From: Typha latifolia
Taxonomy: Eukaryota > Streptophyta > Magnoliopsida > Poales > Typhaceae
Reading direction: 5' to 3'
Assembly: GCA_019914945.1 (NCBI GenBank)
Contig: JAAWWQ010000016.1
Span: forward strand, 38,421-102,420
DNA length: 64,000 bases
Position numbers and translations under genes: made by a program. Under the pieces are notes generated by a model. The model made no database searches. It had not been told where the DNA came from and worked only from the letters and a program-made list of their open reading frames with translations. Shown one piece after another: positions 34,801 through 47,000 of this stretch. Within the stretch, counting starts at the first letter, position 1; each line of letters begins with the position of its first letter.

Positions 34801-37051
34801 TTGTTGAAAATTATCATTAAAGAAATCTAAGTTTAGCACCAAGTTAATATTTTTGTCCTTATCTTTTACCGTAGTTGTTAGATCGTTTTTATCTTTTTAG
34901 GAGTAGATCATAGCTGTAGAAATATTTCGATCTTCCAAACCCTAGCCATCTTTCTCCACCAATAGCTACCCTCCCTTACGGCCGTCCACCACCACCCTTG
35001 CTCCTTTGTTTTATTATTATCTTTTCATCCGTAAGTCGGATTCTCATAAAACCAGATCCATTAGAACTCTAACTTTCGAGGCTACTTTCATATAAATTTT
35101 CACAATTTTCTTACGTCCAAATCGGTCTAGATCTGGTTCATAACAGACAGGATGTATCTTGAAGTAATTGTCAAGTTAAGAACTCAACAATTCAACGAGA
35201 TATCACTATGTTTAATAATACCTTAATTGAACTAAACATAGCATGTTCTATGTTATCCTAATAAGGTAGGAGCAGCATAGTGGAAACATTCGTTTACCCT
35301 TCTACCATAATTTTCTTAATTTTTCTAATCTAACTGCTAGAAAATTTTCTATGTCAACAATGGAAGTTAGAAGGTAACCACTAGAAAAGTAATAAGCATC
35401 ACATATACATCCACATATCACAAAAGGTAAATTTTACTTTTAAGTAGGTCTATCATGTAAGATACACATTCCAGAAAAGACAAATTTTTTAACAGGATGA
35501 TGGTAGTACAATGAGGAATGCCTAAGGCCAAAGTTTTAAATCCAGAAAACAAAATTTCTTTTTGATGTAAAGCAGTGGAGAATGAGAAAAATCACCAAAA
35601 CTGTCAGAAAAAGGACGACAAACAAAATATAGCCTAAATAGCACTTGTAGAAGAAAGTTACAATAAACTTGGAAAGCTCAAGAATGCTATGACTACTGAA
35701 AATGGTCAACAAGGCTATCTGTCATAGGAAATAACCACATTCCATTAAATAATAACAACAGAGACAACACAAACCTAGTCAGTGAATTCCCATCATATTA
35801 CTCGACACTTCCATACGATCAGTCAACTTGTATTTGTAAGACTAGCATTGCTCGAGGAGATTCTAATAGGCCTCAAGCTTTCCTTGGATAATAAATATCA
35901 GTACATCCAGTAGGAACTATTCAAATAATTGATTTTTGGACTGACCTGACAAGCATATGATGTTTTAAAGGACAATAGTATGGAAACCTCACTCTAATAC
36001 ACAAGGTACCTCAGTAAAATAGCATCTAAGTATGTTTTTAGCTGAAGTATAAAAACATAATAACTAACTAAAATCAAAATCAGCTCACAATAATAAACGG
36101 TACTAATAAAACAAATGCTAAAAAATAATCCTCTCTTTCTTGTATCTTGATTATGAAGATCCTAATATATGAAAAAGGACTAAAGGAGATTCATTGAAAG
36201 TAAGTGAGATCAATGACACCCCTTGATAGTTGGTAAACATCAGCGACAGTCATAGTTCATAAACATCAGTTATAATCATGGTTGGTAAAACACCAGCAAC
36301 AATCATACTTCCAGGTGCCACATACTTCAATACAAATATTTAAGAACCTCCCGAAAAGTTCATGGTATCCATATACCATAATCAATTAATGCATCCTAAT
36401 GACTTCTTACAACAATTTGCAGTTCTACAAAGTAAATAAAATATGTGTAAATAATTTAAGCTCAGGCATCACTATCTAAAACAGTATACCAAAGCCAGGA
36501 ATTCAATATCTTTATCACCCAAACTTTAAGACAATTAGAACATAAATCACCAAATATGTAAAATTGACCTGCTTTTCCTTTAAAACTATATAGAAACTAT
36601 AGTTGTAGGACAGAATTAAGCATCAATATTTATCAGGCCATACTTCCAGAAGAAAATTATTATAAAAAAGAAACCCGCATAAACTTTTTCAACTCACTAA
36701 TATATGCGGTTATATGAAGAGAAACAAAAAGGAACTCCTTTTAACAAAAACAAAAAAAAAAATTCAAAAGACACCATCTTCAAAGCAAACAAAAGGAAAG
36801 GAATTAATAAAAAAAAACAGTAAAGCCCCAAACTTTGAAAAGATCATACCAAACACTGGGCTCTTAAAACCCAAGCCAGACTCCACAGGCACGCCCTTAA
36901 GATCAAATCCACCAACTGGGTCTTCCCCGTCATTCATGGGTTTCTCCTTGGCTGGTGAAGAAACGAAGAACCTCTTAGCCTTAGCACCTATACCCATCCG
37001 GAATCCCATAGCAACACCGGGGTCCTTATGATGCGAAGCGCAAGAACCCAT
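31886..37051 (-). CDS. At3g27210-like protein with N-myristoylation signal, function unknown
   Basis: Three coding exons on the minus strand: 37051-36850, 32515-32435 and 32334-31886, 243 codons, phases consistent, all introns GT-AG. The start was chosen at MGSCASHHKD rather than the in-frame Met 15 codons upstream, because Met-Gly-Ser-Cys is a strong N-myristoylation/S-acylation signal and is where family members begin; membrane anchoring is inferred from it. Exon 1 is basic and Gly-rich (FRMGIGAKAKRFFVS). Exon 2 encodes the family's most conserved piece, GSKEEIFFDSRVWLDSDCED, then FFSVNG. Exon 3 begins DFTPSRGSTP, then a Ser-rich stretch, KKLADLLLETLQSEK, and a C-terminal WNTLRCCLPSVVQTFSFDERR. 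No enzymatic domain is seen. Resemblance is to the uncharacterised Arabidopsis protein At3g27210. Intron 1 is 4.3 kb and hosts transposons. Confidence 0.87.
33455..34080. mobile_element. Probable hAT-like non-autonomous element in intron 1
   Basis: Ends CTGTGAAGCATAGATACGG and CGTGATTCATAGG are imperfect inverted complements. TGTTTAC flanks both sides (33448-33454 and 34081-34087). Subterminal GGATACGGGGATAC words resemble those of the element at 20523. No coding frame. Confidence 0.6.
34135..34607. mobile_element. hAT-like element (473 bp) with perfect 8 bp duplication and internal fold-back
   Basis: Flanked by CAATCCTT on both sides (34127-34134 and 34608-34615). Ends CAATGATGGTCGTGCC and GACACGGCTATCTATG are imperfect inverted repeats. 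The middle is a fold-back: CGTCGGGTGCCCTAGCCCG with GAGAGAGAAGAGAGA on one side, TCTCTCTTCTCTCTAG with GGGCTAGGGCATCCGACG on the other, plus a GGC trinucleotide run (34433-34462). It lies 47 bp from the previous element. Confidence 0.72.
34640..35160 (+). mobile_element. Copia-family LTR fragment in intron 1
   Basis: GTAGTTGTTAGATCGTTTTT, GGAGTAGATCATAGCTGTAG, AAACCCTAGCC and CGGCCGTCCACCACCACCC occur in this order and match the reverse complement of about 40100-39950. Ends are not defined. Confidence 0.6.
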
Positions 37052-37622
37052 CTTTAAGCTAGAGCCCTCTTCATTCCTAGAGCCTAAGAAGCTCAAACTC
37101 CGGCAATATTAGCGGAAAAAAACAACATTTAGGAAAAGAAAAAAAAAACAAAAAGTAAAAGGAAGTGGGTTCTACTTGGATTAGTGCAGGGAGATCAAAG
37201 ATCCCATGCCTGAGATATAGAGACCCACTTCATGCTTGAGAGTTGAGTGGTGGAGTTGGCCTTTGCTTTATGTTTTACTCGACCATGATGTGAGGAGTTA
37301 AAACTTTTGATCAGAAAAAGTTGGTTCCTTTGAAGGAAAATTTAACGAGAGAGAGAGAGAAAGAGAAAGAGAGGTCTTTTGCAAGGGAAGTCATGAAAGT
37401 TTTTTCATTAATACCCTTGTCAAATCTTTTATTTACGTGAATACATCACCAACGTTTCAGAACCCTTGTTATTTGTGTTTAGGCCCTTGGCAAATAGGGA
37501 TATTTACATAATCGTCGTTGTGGTCTTTCAAAAATATCATTTTATTAGTGAAAGCTAAGTTATTATAATTAAAACACAACTTAAATCTAAAAAGATTATT
37601 TTACCCTTGTATAAGATATTAC

Positions 37623-37653
<31 letters not shown>

Positions 37654-37980
37654 TTATTTTATATGAGACAATTGACTTTAAAACAGGGGTATTTTACTTA
37701 TTTACATACATTTTATTAAAAATTAATTATGATATTTTAAAAATCAAAATTATGATATTCTAAAAAATTTCGGTGGCAATTATGTGAAAAATCTCTTAAA
37801 GCTAAAGAACCATTAAAATTTAATCAATTTAAGCTGTTAAAGATGAAAAAAAAAACACTCTTAGCTGAGTATCTTTATCATTCTCGTCAGCTAAACTACT
37901 AAAAATATAGCCATTAAAATTTTATCTATTTAATGGGCCACCCTGAATCAACGACCTTATTTTAAATAAAAAAATAAAAA
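37052..37980. other. 5' flank of the At3g27210-like gene
   Basis: On the minus strand the leader above the ATG at 37051 is A/G-poor and TC-rich, with a (GA)n run on the plus strand at 37350-37373. A (TA)n microsatellite is at 37629-37656. No TATA box stands out. No other gene. Confidence 0.45.
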
Positions 37981-38344
37981 AAATTACATATAACACCTTG
38001 TCTTTTAACGAAATAGGGGTACACCTATATTTTCACTATTTATAACTGGTGCTATATAATTTACGGAATATGGGTAGAAAACACTATGCCATTAGATCAG
38101 TTAGTTAAATTTAACTAAACCTATAGGTTAAGTTAAAAAATTATAAAAATATCCTCAACTAAGTCATATTAATGGCATTTTTATTATTTTAGAAATATGA
38201 GCATTTTCGTTATTTTAGAAATAAAATATCTTTACTTAAGTATTTTCACGATGGACTAAATAATAAGATTTGATATATAAATAGTAAAAATATAAGGAGT
38301 AAATTATAAATATATTAAAAAGTAGGGTGTTGTATGCAAATTTT
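37981..38344. mobile_element. Long-TIR MITE, family copy C
   Basis: Left end AAATTACATATAACACC...TATATTTTCACTATTTATAA. Right end ATAAATAGTAAAAATATAAG...AGTAGGGTGTTGTATGCAAA. The ends are inverted complements. Confidence 0.75.
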
Positions 38345-38703
38345 CCTTAAAAAAAAAAAGAAAATTTTGATCCATCTCTTCTCCATTAATGAGATTGTGT
38401 CCTTTCCATGTGCTGTGAATGAAAAGCTGGGATTCTTCGTAGAAGAAGAATTAAAAAAACACAAGCAGTTTCCTCTGCCTACTTGGATAACTCAGACTCC
38501 CCATAATAAACAATGTCTCAGATGGATAAAAGAATAGTATGAAACTATTTAGAAAGATATCTTAATTGTTATCCTTTTGGGTAGGAGTGACTACTAATTA
38601 AAGGGTTTAGTAATGTAGTAGACTGTCTTTTTGTCTCTACTCTGATGGAATGTTGAAAGGAGAAGAAGACATTATTGTGATCAGAAACTGAATTTTTATT
38701 TAA

Positions 38704-38995
38704 AAAATTGTATATAATATCCTGTCTTTTAATAAAGTTATTGTTTACATCCTATTTTTACTATTTATAAATTAAGCCATATTATTTAGCAAAGATGTAC
38801 GGAAAATACGCTGTTAGTTAAACTTAATCAAATCTCTGAGTTAAATTAACTATACCCTCAATCAAGTTATACTAAAGATATTTTAGTCATTTTAGAAATA
38901 AGATATCTCAACTCAGTGTGTTTGCTGCACGTATTCGCTAAATCATCGGGCTCAATTTATAAATAGTAATAAATATAGGGTGTAAACTATAATTG
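38704..38995. mobile_element. Long-TIR MITE, family copy D (right tip missing)
   Basis: Left end AAATTGTATATAATATCCTG as in other copies. The right side reaches TAAATAGTAATAAATATAGG and GTGTAAACTATAATTG, then stops before the terminal GTATGCAAATTT. Confidence 0.65.
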
Positions 38996-39785
38996 ATAAT
39001 AAACTAACAACATATATTAGCCTCTTAACTATAATACTAAAAATTAGAAAACTATTCTTCAAACTCATTAGATAAATAAAAAGGCTTTAAAACTATTTAG
39101 AGTAATAGATTAAACCCTTTAAAGCAATGTGCTCTTAAGGTTAGTCATTATAATTGGTATATGATAACTATAGATAACAATATTAGAGAATACTCAAGTA
39201 AAGAGAATCCTGAGTTTGATAATTAAAAAAAAAAAAAGAAAATCATTTTGATCAAAAGAGATTTTCTGTGTTTCTCTACAAGAAATTAAAGACTTTCCTA
39301 TTTATCTAAGTTTTAAAAAACTATTTTTTTTCTCAAAAGTTGGTGACCTTCTTTATCTCCTTCGATCCTATCAATAGAATAGTCTTTTCCTTGTGCTATT
39401 ATAGAAAATGGTTGATATGTTTAGTTCTTCTACCACATGTCACATGTGGAGATACTATTAAAATCTCATGTAATTAAAAAGGTCATATGTGGGGATAAGA
39501 ATATCTATCTTATTATTATTTTATTCGAACATATTCACTATTTTAGATGGTGTAGAGCCATAAATGATATGAACCAGTTTGACCCGATTTGAATTTAAAA
39601 AAATTTAAACAAACATTTAAAGAAATTTTCGGTAGATCTAGTTGTTGGATTGATATAAAATTTTTATAAGTTGTAGCCCTAAATAAGATCTTTCTAATAA
39701 ATCTAATTCCGCCCAGATTGGATGGCTAGATTAGAAGATATCTTCGGAAAATTGAATCAAGGTCGGAAGGTCATCTCTGATACCA

Positions 39786-40450
39786 ATATTACAAATTAGA
39801 TTTGGATCGATCTGAATATAAGAAAATAGTAGCATCACAAGATAGAGTTCTAAGCTAGTTTCACATCAATCGGATGTCTGGATTAAAAGATATAATTAAG
39901 AAGCAAGGCTAAAATAGGGCAGAAATATAAATATATGACATTACGGCGGTCATCGGAGGGTGGTGGTGGACGGCCGTATAGTAGCCGGAAGAAGGTGGGG
40001 CTAGGGTTTGGGTGCTTGAAAAGGCTCTACAACTATGATCTGCTCCTCTAAAAATAAAAACAATCTAACAGTTATGATAAAAATGGTAAATGCAATAATA
40101 AAATAATAATTAAACTCAAGTAATTATTAATGCTTGGATGCTTAAACAAAGAAGCCCAATCCCTCTATATATAGAGGTCGGTATAATAAGTTCTACTCGG
40201 ACTTAACTCTAAAAACTTATACGACTCAAACTAGGACTTGCCTTAAAGGCTTATATTACTTAATTGAACTTGCCTTAAAGGTTTACATGACTTAATTAAA
40301 CTTGTCTTAATAACTTAATGACTTAACTAGACTTGTCTTAAGAGCTTACATAAGATATAAATATAAATCAATTAAAAGATAAATAGACTCGATCTATCGA
40401 ACCTAATGTATTTATGATACGATTCGATCTAACCCGGTTCTCATTAATAA
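39786..40450 (-). mobile_element. Copia LTR (minus strand) with primer-binding site
   Basis: On the minus strand TGGTATCAGAG (plus 39775-39785) matches the initiator-Met primer-binding site, directly downstream of the LTR. The LTR has a CTATATATAGAGG TATA region at about 40164-40176, then the block shared with 34640-35160 and, farther out, the block shared with 26735-26905. No gag or pol frame is seen below it, so it is a remnant or solo LTR with a little leader. Confidence 0.62.
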
Positions 40451-43134
40451 ATTGGTAACTATCTCCCTTATTTCGATAATGCACATAATTTTATCACACT
40501 CCTTCACCTATGATAAAATTCCGTGCATAAATAACATGTGATCACTCATCTTACAGAAGAACTGAGTGTTGACCCTAGCAGCCTCGACTCTATTAGGGTT
40601 TTGATAGGAAAAAAAAATGTCTCCCCTCCTTCAAGGGATTTCCTCCGCCAATGATGGCCTTCCTCCTCTCTCCTTTTCTAGATACCTTAGCTAAGGGATG
40701 AGATCGGTTTTTTCTTTCATTTGTTTTGTTACTTTGAACTCTTTCTTCTTTCTCCTCTTTTTTGTCCCACTTTTCCCATTGGTTAATGTCATCGTGTACG
40801 GATCCCTCCTCTTGTAGTCTCGACCTCATACATCTCCTCCTCCATCAGTATCATCAAACACCTCTGTCTTCAACCTTCTTCCATCTCCACCCCCGCCAAC
40901 TCTCTTTTCTTGTTGCCATATTTAACCCCGATTGCGCCGCTCTCTCTTCCTCCACCTACTAGCTCCTCCTTATCTTCGACAACTAGAACGACGACTCTCG
41001 CGGACCTGCCTTCGATTCAGTAGCTACAATGATAGAGGATAGACTTTCCATAAAAAAAGAAGAAAAAAAAACCTACCTTATGACCTATAAACGAGTGTTT
41101 ATTTACAAATAGTGTATAAAATTCACAAATAAGTATCCCTCTTGTGTCAATCAAATGCTACCTTAATCATATGTGCCAAGTTCTAGAAAGCCTCTATCTT
41201 AACTTGGGTAAAATTACTATAAATTGTTAATCACTCTTTTCATATTTGGCTTTTATTAGAGAATTAAAATGTTAACGATGTTCCCATCAAACCGTCCTGT
41301 TGAATTTGAACTCAGAAATACTTATAAAACATAAGTCTGAGTTTGATCTTATATATATATAATCAACAATTATTTGGTAATGAAGGGAACTGTTAACTGT
41401 TGGATTACTTTGAGAGGGAATTAAGCTACTTGTGAATAATTCAATCACTTTCTGATAGAAATTGTTAGGTTGAAATCAACTCAGCTGTACTTTTCAGAAA
41501 GAACAGTGTTCAATTTTGGCACAGTGGAAATGTATATAGTTCAATACAGGAGAAGCTAATAATGCATGATGTAATATGATTAAAAGATCTCTCTCTCTCT
41601 CTCTCTCTCTCTCAGTTCAGGAGAGATGATGCAATATGATTGGTTTTCTTATGTGATTTATTTGAGCTATTTTTATATTTACTTATTTAATGGCTAAAAT
41701 ATTTTGAAGATTATACACACATAAAGGTGTTTGTTTTGGTGTAATTGTCACTAAAAACTTTTAAAATATCATATAAACTGTTATTATTATCACTGGAATC
41801 TTTTGTTGCTTTCGGTAACGATCGTTCTTAAAGTCAACAAATGCATACGATGACTAATATACTCTCTTTTTTTAATATTTAGAGTGTAAACTATTTATCA
41901 CAAATATCTAAATAAGATTTTATTTTTTGTAATATGATATCGAATAATATTAGATATTATTTGAATCATTTTAAGCAATTTATACAAGAGCAAAATGCTC
42001 TTTTCTCGATCTAAGTTTGTTGCTTTCGATGAAAAAATGATATTTTGAGAAATTTAGTGATAATTATGATATTTTAAAAGTTTTCGATCTCAATTACGTT
42101 AAAAATATCCCAAAAAAAAAACATTTTATTCAAAGAATACGGACATAAATCATTGTTCTAATTAGATAATTATTCTTAAGAATAGGGGGTGTATAAATAT
42201 ACTATCATATAATCACGATCGGTTAGAGTTAACTAGCTTAATGATATTTTTAGAAAAGAAATATAATAATTCAATGAAAATAATGATATTCTAAACAATT
42301 CAATGACAATTATGATATTTTAAAAAAAAATTCAATGACAATTATGTAAAAAAAAATCCCCAAAAAAACTTTTTATTCAAAAGATAGGGATGTGCATCAT
42401 CCTTCTCTTTGGAGGAGAAGGGGTGCATAAATATAACATCATATCATCTTTGTAGTTTTGTCCTGATTTATGATATTGGTGTCTTGTAGTGGCTGCAATG
42501 ATGCAAGTGGTGATGGGAAGTGGAAGGTAGTGTTAGATTCTTCATTTCATCATGGTCGGCTGTCTTAACTAACAAAAGGAGTAAAAAAAGAAAAAGATCA
42601 AGTCATCAATATTCTTAGACGAAAACTTATAGATTGTCTATTGTGAGTGCTTTGATTAATTAAGAGATTCATTTTATTTGTCTTGTGATTGGAAATTTTG
42701 TAACACTTGGAATGTGATTCCTACTATTAACTTATTAACTACTTTTATTCGTTTTCAATTTAATGCACCAGAATAGATAATAGAAAATAAGAGTATATTT
42801 AATTTAATGAGCGCTTTAGAGCATCTAATAGTTAGCGACACAATACTTTGGTACGCATAAATGCTCCTATGAATACGAAAGAAAGAAGAAGCAAGAAGAA
42901 TCATATAGATCATACCCTTCCATGATACTGGCCGAGGCCAGTGAGATAGTTCCCAGTTAGTCGGCTGAGCTCGTATTATATGAGTATTTTCATATTCGAA
43001 TTCTAAAAAATATTAATTTAACAGGATAATCATTAAGTTTTCATGTCTCTTTCTAAAAAAAAAATGAACAATTAGATATGAGCTCATATTGTATTGTACC
43101 TTAGTTCAAACCCTAATTACATTGATTTAAAAGC
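40451..43134. other. Intergenic DNA, no gene seen
   Basis: About 40560-41010 is pyrimidine-rich with moderate G+C and may belong to the adjacent retroelement. A (CT)n microsatellite lies at 41589-41613. The rest is AT-rich and contains several short TATGATATTTTAAAA-type repeats (about 42030-42350). Confidence 0.4.
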
Positions 43135-43496
43135 AATTTGCATATAATGCCCTGTCTTTAAATAAAATTATAGTTTACATCCTATATTTTTACTATTTAT
43201 AAATCGAACTCTATAATTTAGCGAATATGTGTAAAAAATACTCTGCCATTAGATTAGTTAACTATACTAAAATATTATAAAAAATACCCTCAACCAAGCC
43301 ATACTAAGAGTATTTTAGTCATTTTAGAAATAAAATATCTCTATTTAATAAAATATTCTCACAGTGTTAGTTTAAATCTAATCTATGATATTTTCTACAC
43401 GTATCCGCTAAATTAATATGCTCGATTTGTAAATAGTAAAAATATAGGATGTAAACCACAATTATATTATAAAGTAGGATGTTATATACAAATTTT
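43135..43496. mobile_element. Long-TIR MITE, family copy E
   Basis: Left end CAATTTGCATATAATGCCCTG, right end GGATGTTATATACAAATTTT, with the TTTTTACTATTTATAAATCG / CGATTTGTAAATAGTAAAAA inverted inner blocks. Confidence 0.75.
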
Positions 43497-44023
43497 CCTT
43501 AATTTAATTAGGATATTGTTAAGTTCTCATTAATCATATAAATATGTGAAAAATTAATCAAAAAGACCATAAATTATGCTTTCATTATTGTTCACACTCT
43601 ATCATATTGATTTTTTTATCATCCGGCCCTGTATTTTTTACATAAAATATTTCTAACTACACATTGCTGTTAACATTTAGTTACTACTTATAACATAGAT
43701 GAATTAAAGTAAATATAAATGCAAAAATAATCTTAATACTCTTGAATAAGTTTTTTTTAGGTGAAACTGTAACTAAATGGAGAATTATATATTTGGTCTC
43801 TTCTGGAATCCATATTAACTCAAACCATATGTTTGTTAATCCTTCCATGTCTCAATCAATGCTCATCTAATCCACAGTTTGTTAGTTCTAAAGATGTGGC
43901 TCTTGATCCAGAAGTCCTACAAAAGATTTTGTTCAAATAGATAAATGATTGAGTTAGCTAGCCATGCAAACTACCGTTCAAACTACCAGTCAAACCGGAG
44001 AGGATTTGGAGAAATAAAAAGAG

Positions 44024-44416
44024 AAATTTGCATATAACACCCTACCTTTTAATGAAATTATGATACACCCTATATTTTTACTATTTATTAATCAAATCTT
44101 ATAATTTATCAAATATGTGAAAAAAATACCCTCGGTTAGATTTTGAACTAACACCATGAGAATATTCTATTAAGTAGATATATTTGATTTTTAGAATAAC
44201 TAAAATACCCTTAGTATGACTTGGTTGATGGTATTTTCGTAATTTTTTAGTATAGTTAATTTAAACCCAGATGTTTGGTTACGTTTAACTAACAGATCTA
44301 ACGGTATAATATTTTCTGCACATATTCGCTAAATTATATGGCTTGATTGTAAATAATAAAAGTATAGAGTGTAAACCATAATTTTATTAAAAGATAGGAT
44401 GTTATATGCAAATTTT
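44024..44416. mobile_element. Long-TIR MITE, family copy F
   Basis: Left end AAATTTGCATATAACACCCT, right end AGGATGTTATATGCAAATTT, nearly exact inverted tips; the inner TACTATTTATTAATC and GATTGTAAATAATAAAA blocks also pair. The cleanest copy. Confidence 0.78.
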
Positions 44417-45849
44417 CTATAAATAATTATTAATGTAGATCCAACAAAGTAGTAGATTTTGTGCACTAGTTAGGCATAATCTACTATTGAGAAATTTATT
44501 AAGAACACGATATTTTTTTTTACTTCTATCTATCATAAGAACATTTATAATTCAATTCCTATATTTTTCTTTTATCATTTTAAAAATAATTTAATTTAAA
44601 TTTAGTAAAATTGTGTATCGAAAAAGACAATTTTTATATTGTCATGTTAAGCGAACCAACGGCAGGATATTGTTAAAGCAATAAAGTCAAAATACAGGAG
44701 AGTCGGATGACACATAATTAGATAATCACCTCTTGAGACTATCATAATTAAGGAAAATAATTTCCCTAACTAAATTCCTAATCAAATGAAAATGACACGT
44801 ATGATAAGATTCCATATGAAATGAGATGCTTTTCAAAGTGTCCCTCCACATATGGCTTCAAAATTCAACCAATGAAAGGGAGTTCTAATCTACCTTTGTT
44901 CTTGATGCTTAACTGGCTGCTCAAATGCCACAATGTATTCAATTTTGTCTTTTCTAGGGTTAGATGGATAACCTCTAAGTTCTTCTCAAGGTCATAATTT
45001 TTCTTTTCTTTTCCAATTTGGTAGGCGAGGGAAATGCATCCTTCCTTCCAAATTGACACTGGATTAGCTAAATATATAACTCATTGTAGTTAAACACTTT
45101 TATTGAGATAGTGAAAATTTATTTAAAATGGTTTAAAACCATAAACGGCGTATTTAACATTCAGATTAATTACACTTACACACTCTAAACTAATTATTTG
45201 TTTTTACATAGACCCTAAAAACTATTAAAATTATCCCAAAATACGCTTACCTTCTTACAGTGTATTCTAGTTTTCTCAGCTTTTTAATCTACGACATCAG
45301 GGTTAGATATTTTTAATAATTCAAAGAGTATGTGTCGTAACAAAACAAAATAGTGATAATTGATAAGCTCTAATTATAATTATCACTTTAACATTCTTAA
45401 CATCAAGAAAGAGAATAGTTTGGTCGTTTTAGATAACTTTCTAGACTTTAGCAGTCATATCATATTCCTTTAAAAGTAATCACAGTGGCAATTTTGAAAA
45501 GGGTCCAAATATTTCAACGGTAATCATGATAGGCCCCAAAAATTGATCACCAAATATTTCAACGGCAATTATGATAGGCCCCAAAAATTGATCATATCAT
45601 AATTAGCCATTATTAGAAGGCCCACCATATCCCAGCCCTAATAGGCCCATAAGCAAAGATATATATACAAACACACACCATTATATTGGTGAAATGTTGT
45701 CATTAAAACTATAGTATTTCACATACACCCACCTATTTATATCATTAATCATTTATTAAAGATTAAAGTAAATTGATCTTGTATCAAAAGCACAAATTTA
45801 TTAAAGATTAAAGTAAAATGAATAAGATAAAGAGTAATAAATCTATTTG
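44417..45849. other. Intergenic DNA, no gene seen
   Basis: AT-rich. A short direct repeat (AATATTTCAACGGYAATYATGATAGGCCCC) appears at about 45508 and 45551, 43 bases apart. Confidence 0.45.
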
Positions 45850-47000
45850 GGCTAGTCCAAGACCCAAAGCTAACTAACCCAAAGGCCATAATAGAAGCTT
45901 ACCAAGCTTAGGTCCAAAGCCCCAACCCAACTAACTCAAACTAGCCACTTAGGCTAGGCCACAACCCAGCCCACAAGCAATATGAGTTGGGTTGTAGCCC
46001 AACCCGCCATACCATGGGTTGAGCCACACCCAACCCAAAGTGACTTGGGCTAGGTTGATAGCAGCCCAAACCCATCAAGCCAGGGGCTAGGCTGCACCCA
46101 GCCCAAGCCTAAGATAGGATGGGCCTCACCAAGCCCGGCACCACCACGCACCCTTTCCCCTCCCTTGACTAGAGACAACCGAGGGAGGAGAAGCAATGGC
46201 TATCAACGAACACCACGCCCAAGAATCAAGGTCGACATGCTGGTCTGCCTTGACGATAGGGACAACACATGAAGTGCAAGCCCAATAGAAGCCCAATTAG
46301 GTCTACCTCGACAGAGGAGCTCGACGATGGGGGAAATTGCTATCAACGATCCCAACCACCGACAATGCCAACCGACCATACAGAAAACTCCAACACATAA
46401 ACAGACCACACAAGGTGGCACACGACTGACCGAGGCGGTCAATAGTAAACAGTGCCCTTCACCAAAGTGTGAGGGGCTGCATGTTCTCCTGCCACGAGGG
46501 CCCTATTGGATGTCATCGAGAGCATCCATGCGAGTAAAGGAAGGTTTACCATCAATTAGGAAGGGGAGATGCTGGCAGAAACTAGCCAAAAATTAACTTG
46601 AAAGCCAATGAGAGGAGGCTACTAGTCCACTAGGATAGCCCATAAAGGGCATCACAAGAAAGGCGATGCCGAAAAACTTTTGGAACTAGTCGACAGGATA
46701 TCCGGCAAGACTGAGAGGAGGAAGACACAGGTGGAAAAATAATAAATACTTAATTAATCTAAAATTATACACAGTTGGTTGAAGAGGATGCTTCGACAAG
46801 TCAATCCATGGGGTCGATGTACTTTGACGGCACTTCGGTGTGGCGAGAAGAAAAGGGGGAAGACGACGATTGCGGGGGGAGAAAAGAGAAAAACAGAGAG
46901 AAGAAGAGAGGGAGAAGGAAAAGAGTAAAGTAGCTCATGTATCGGGAAAGTGCACTCGCTTTAGATATATTTTTTTTACTTGATGTTTTTATTTTTTTTT
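45850..47000 (-). mobile_element. GC-rich LTR-like island, reverse orientation
   Basis: Read on the minus strand: a T/A-rich tip, a pyrimidine-rich stretch (46925-46850), a G+C-rich block, then a TGGGCTGGGT/ACCCAACCC-type patch (46140-45890). This is the same order as in 11820-13050 and 61570-62550. No transposase or reverse transcriptase. Confidence 0.4.

Noticed and set aside
36714..37031. Lys-rich plus-strand frame of 105 codons
   Set aside because: Antisense of exon 1 and adjacent A-rich intron of the At3g27210-like gene.
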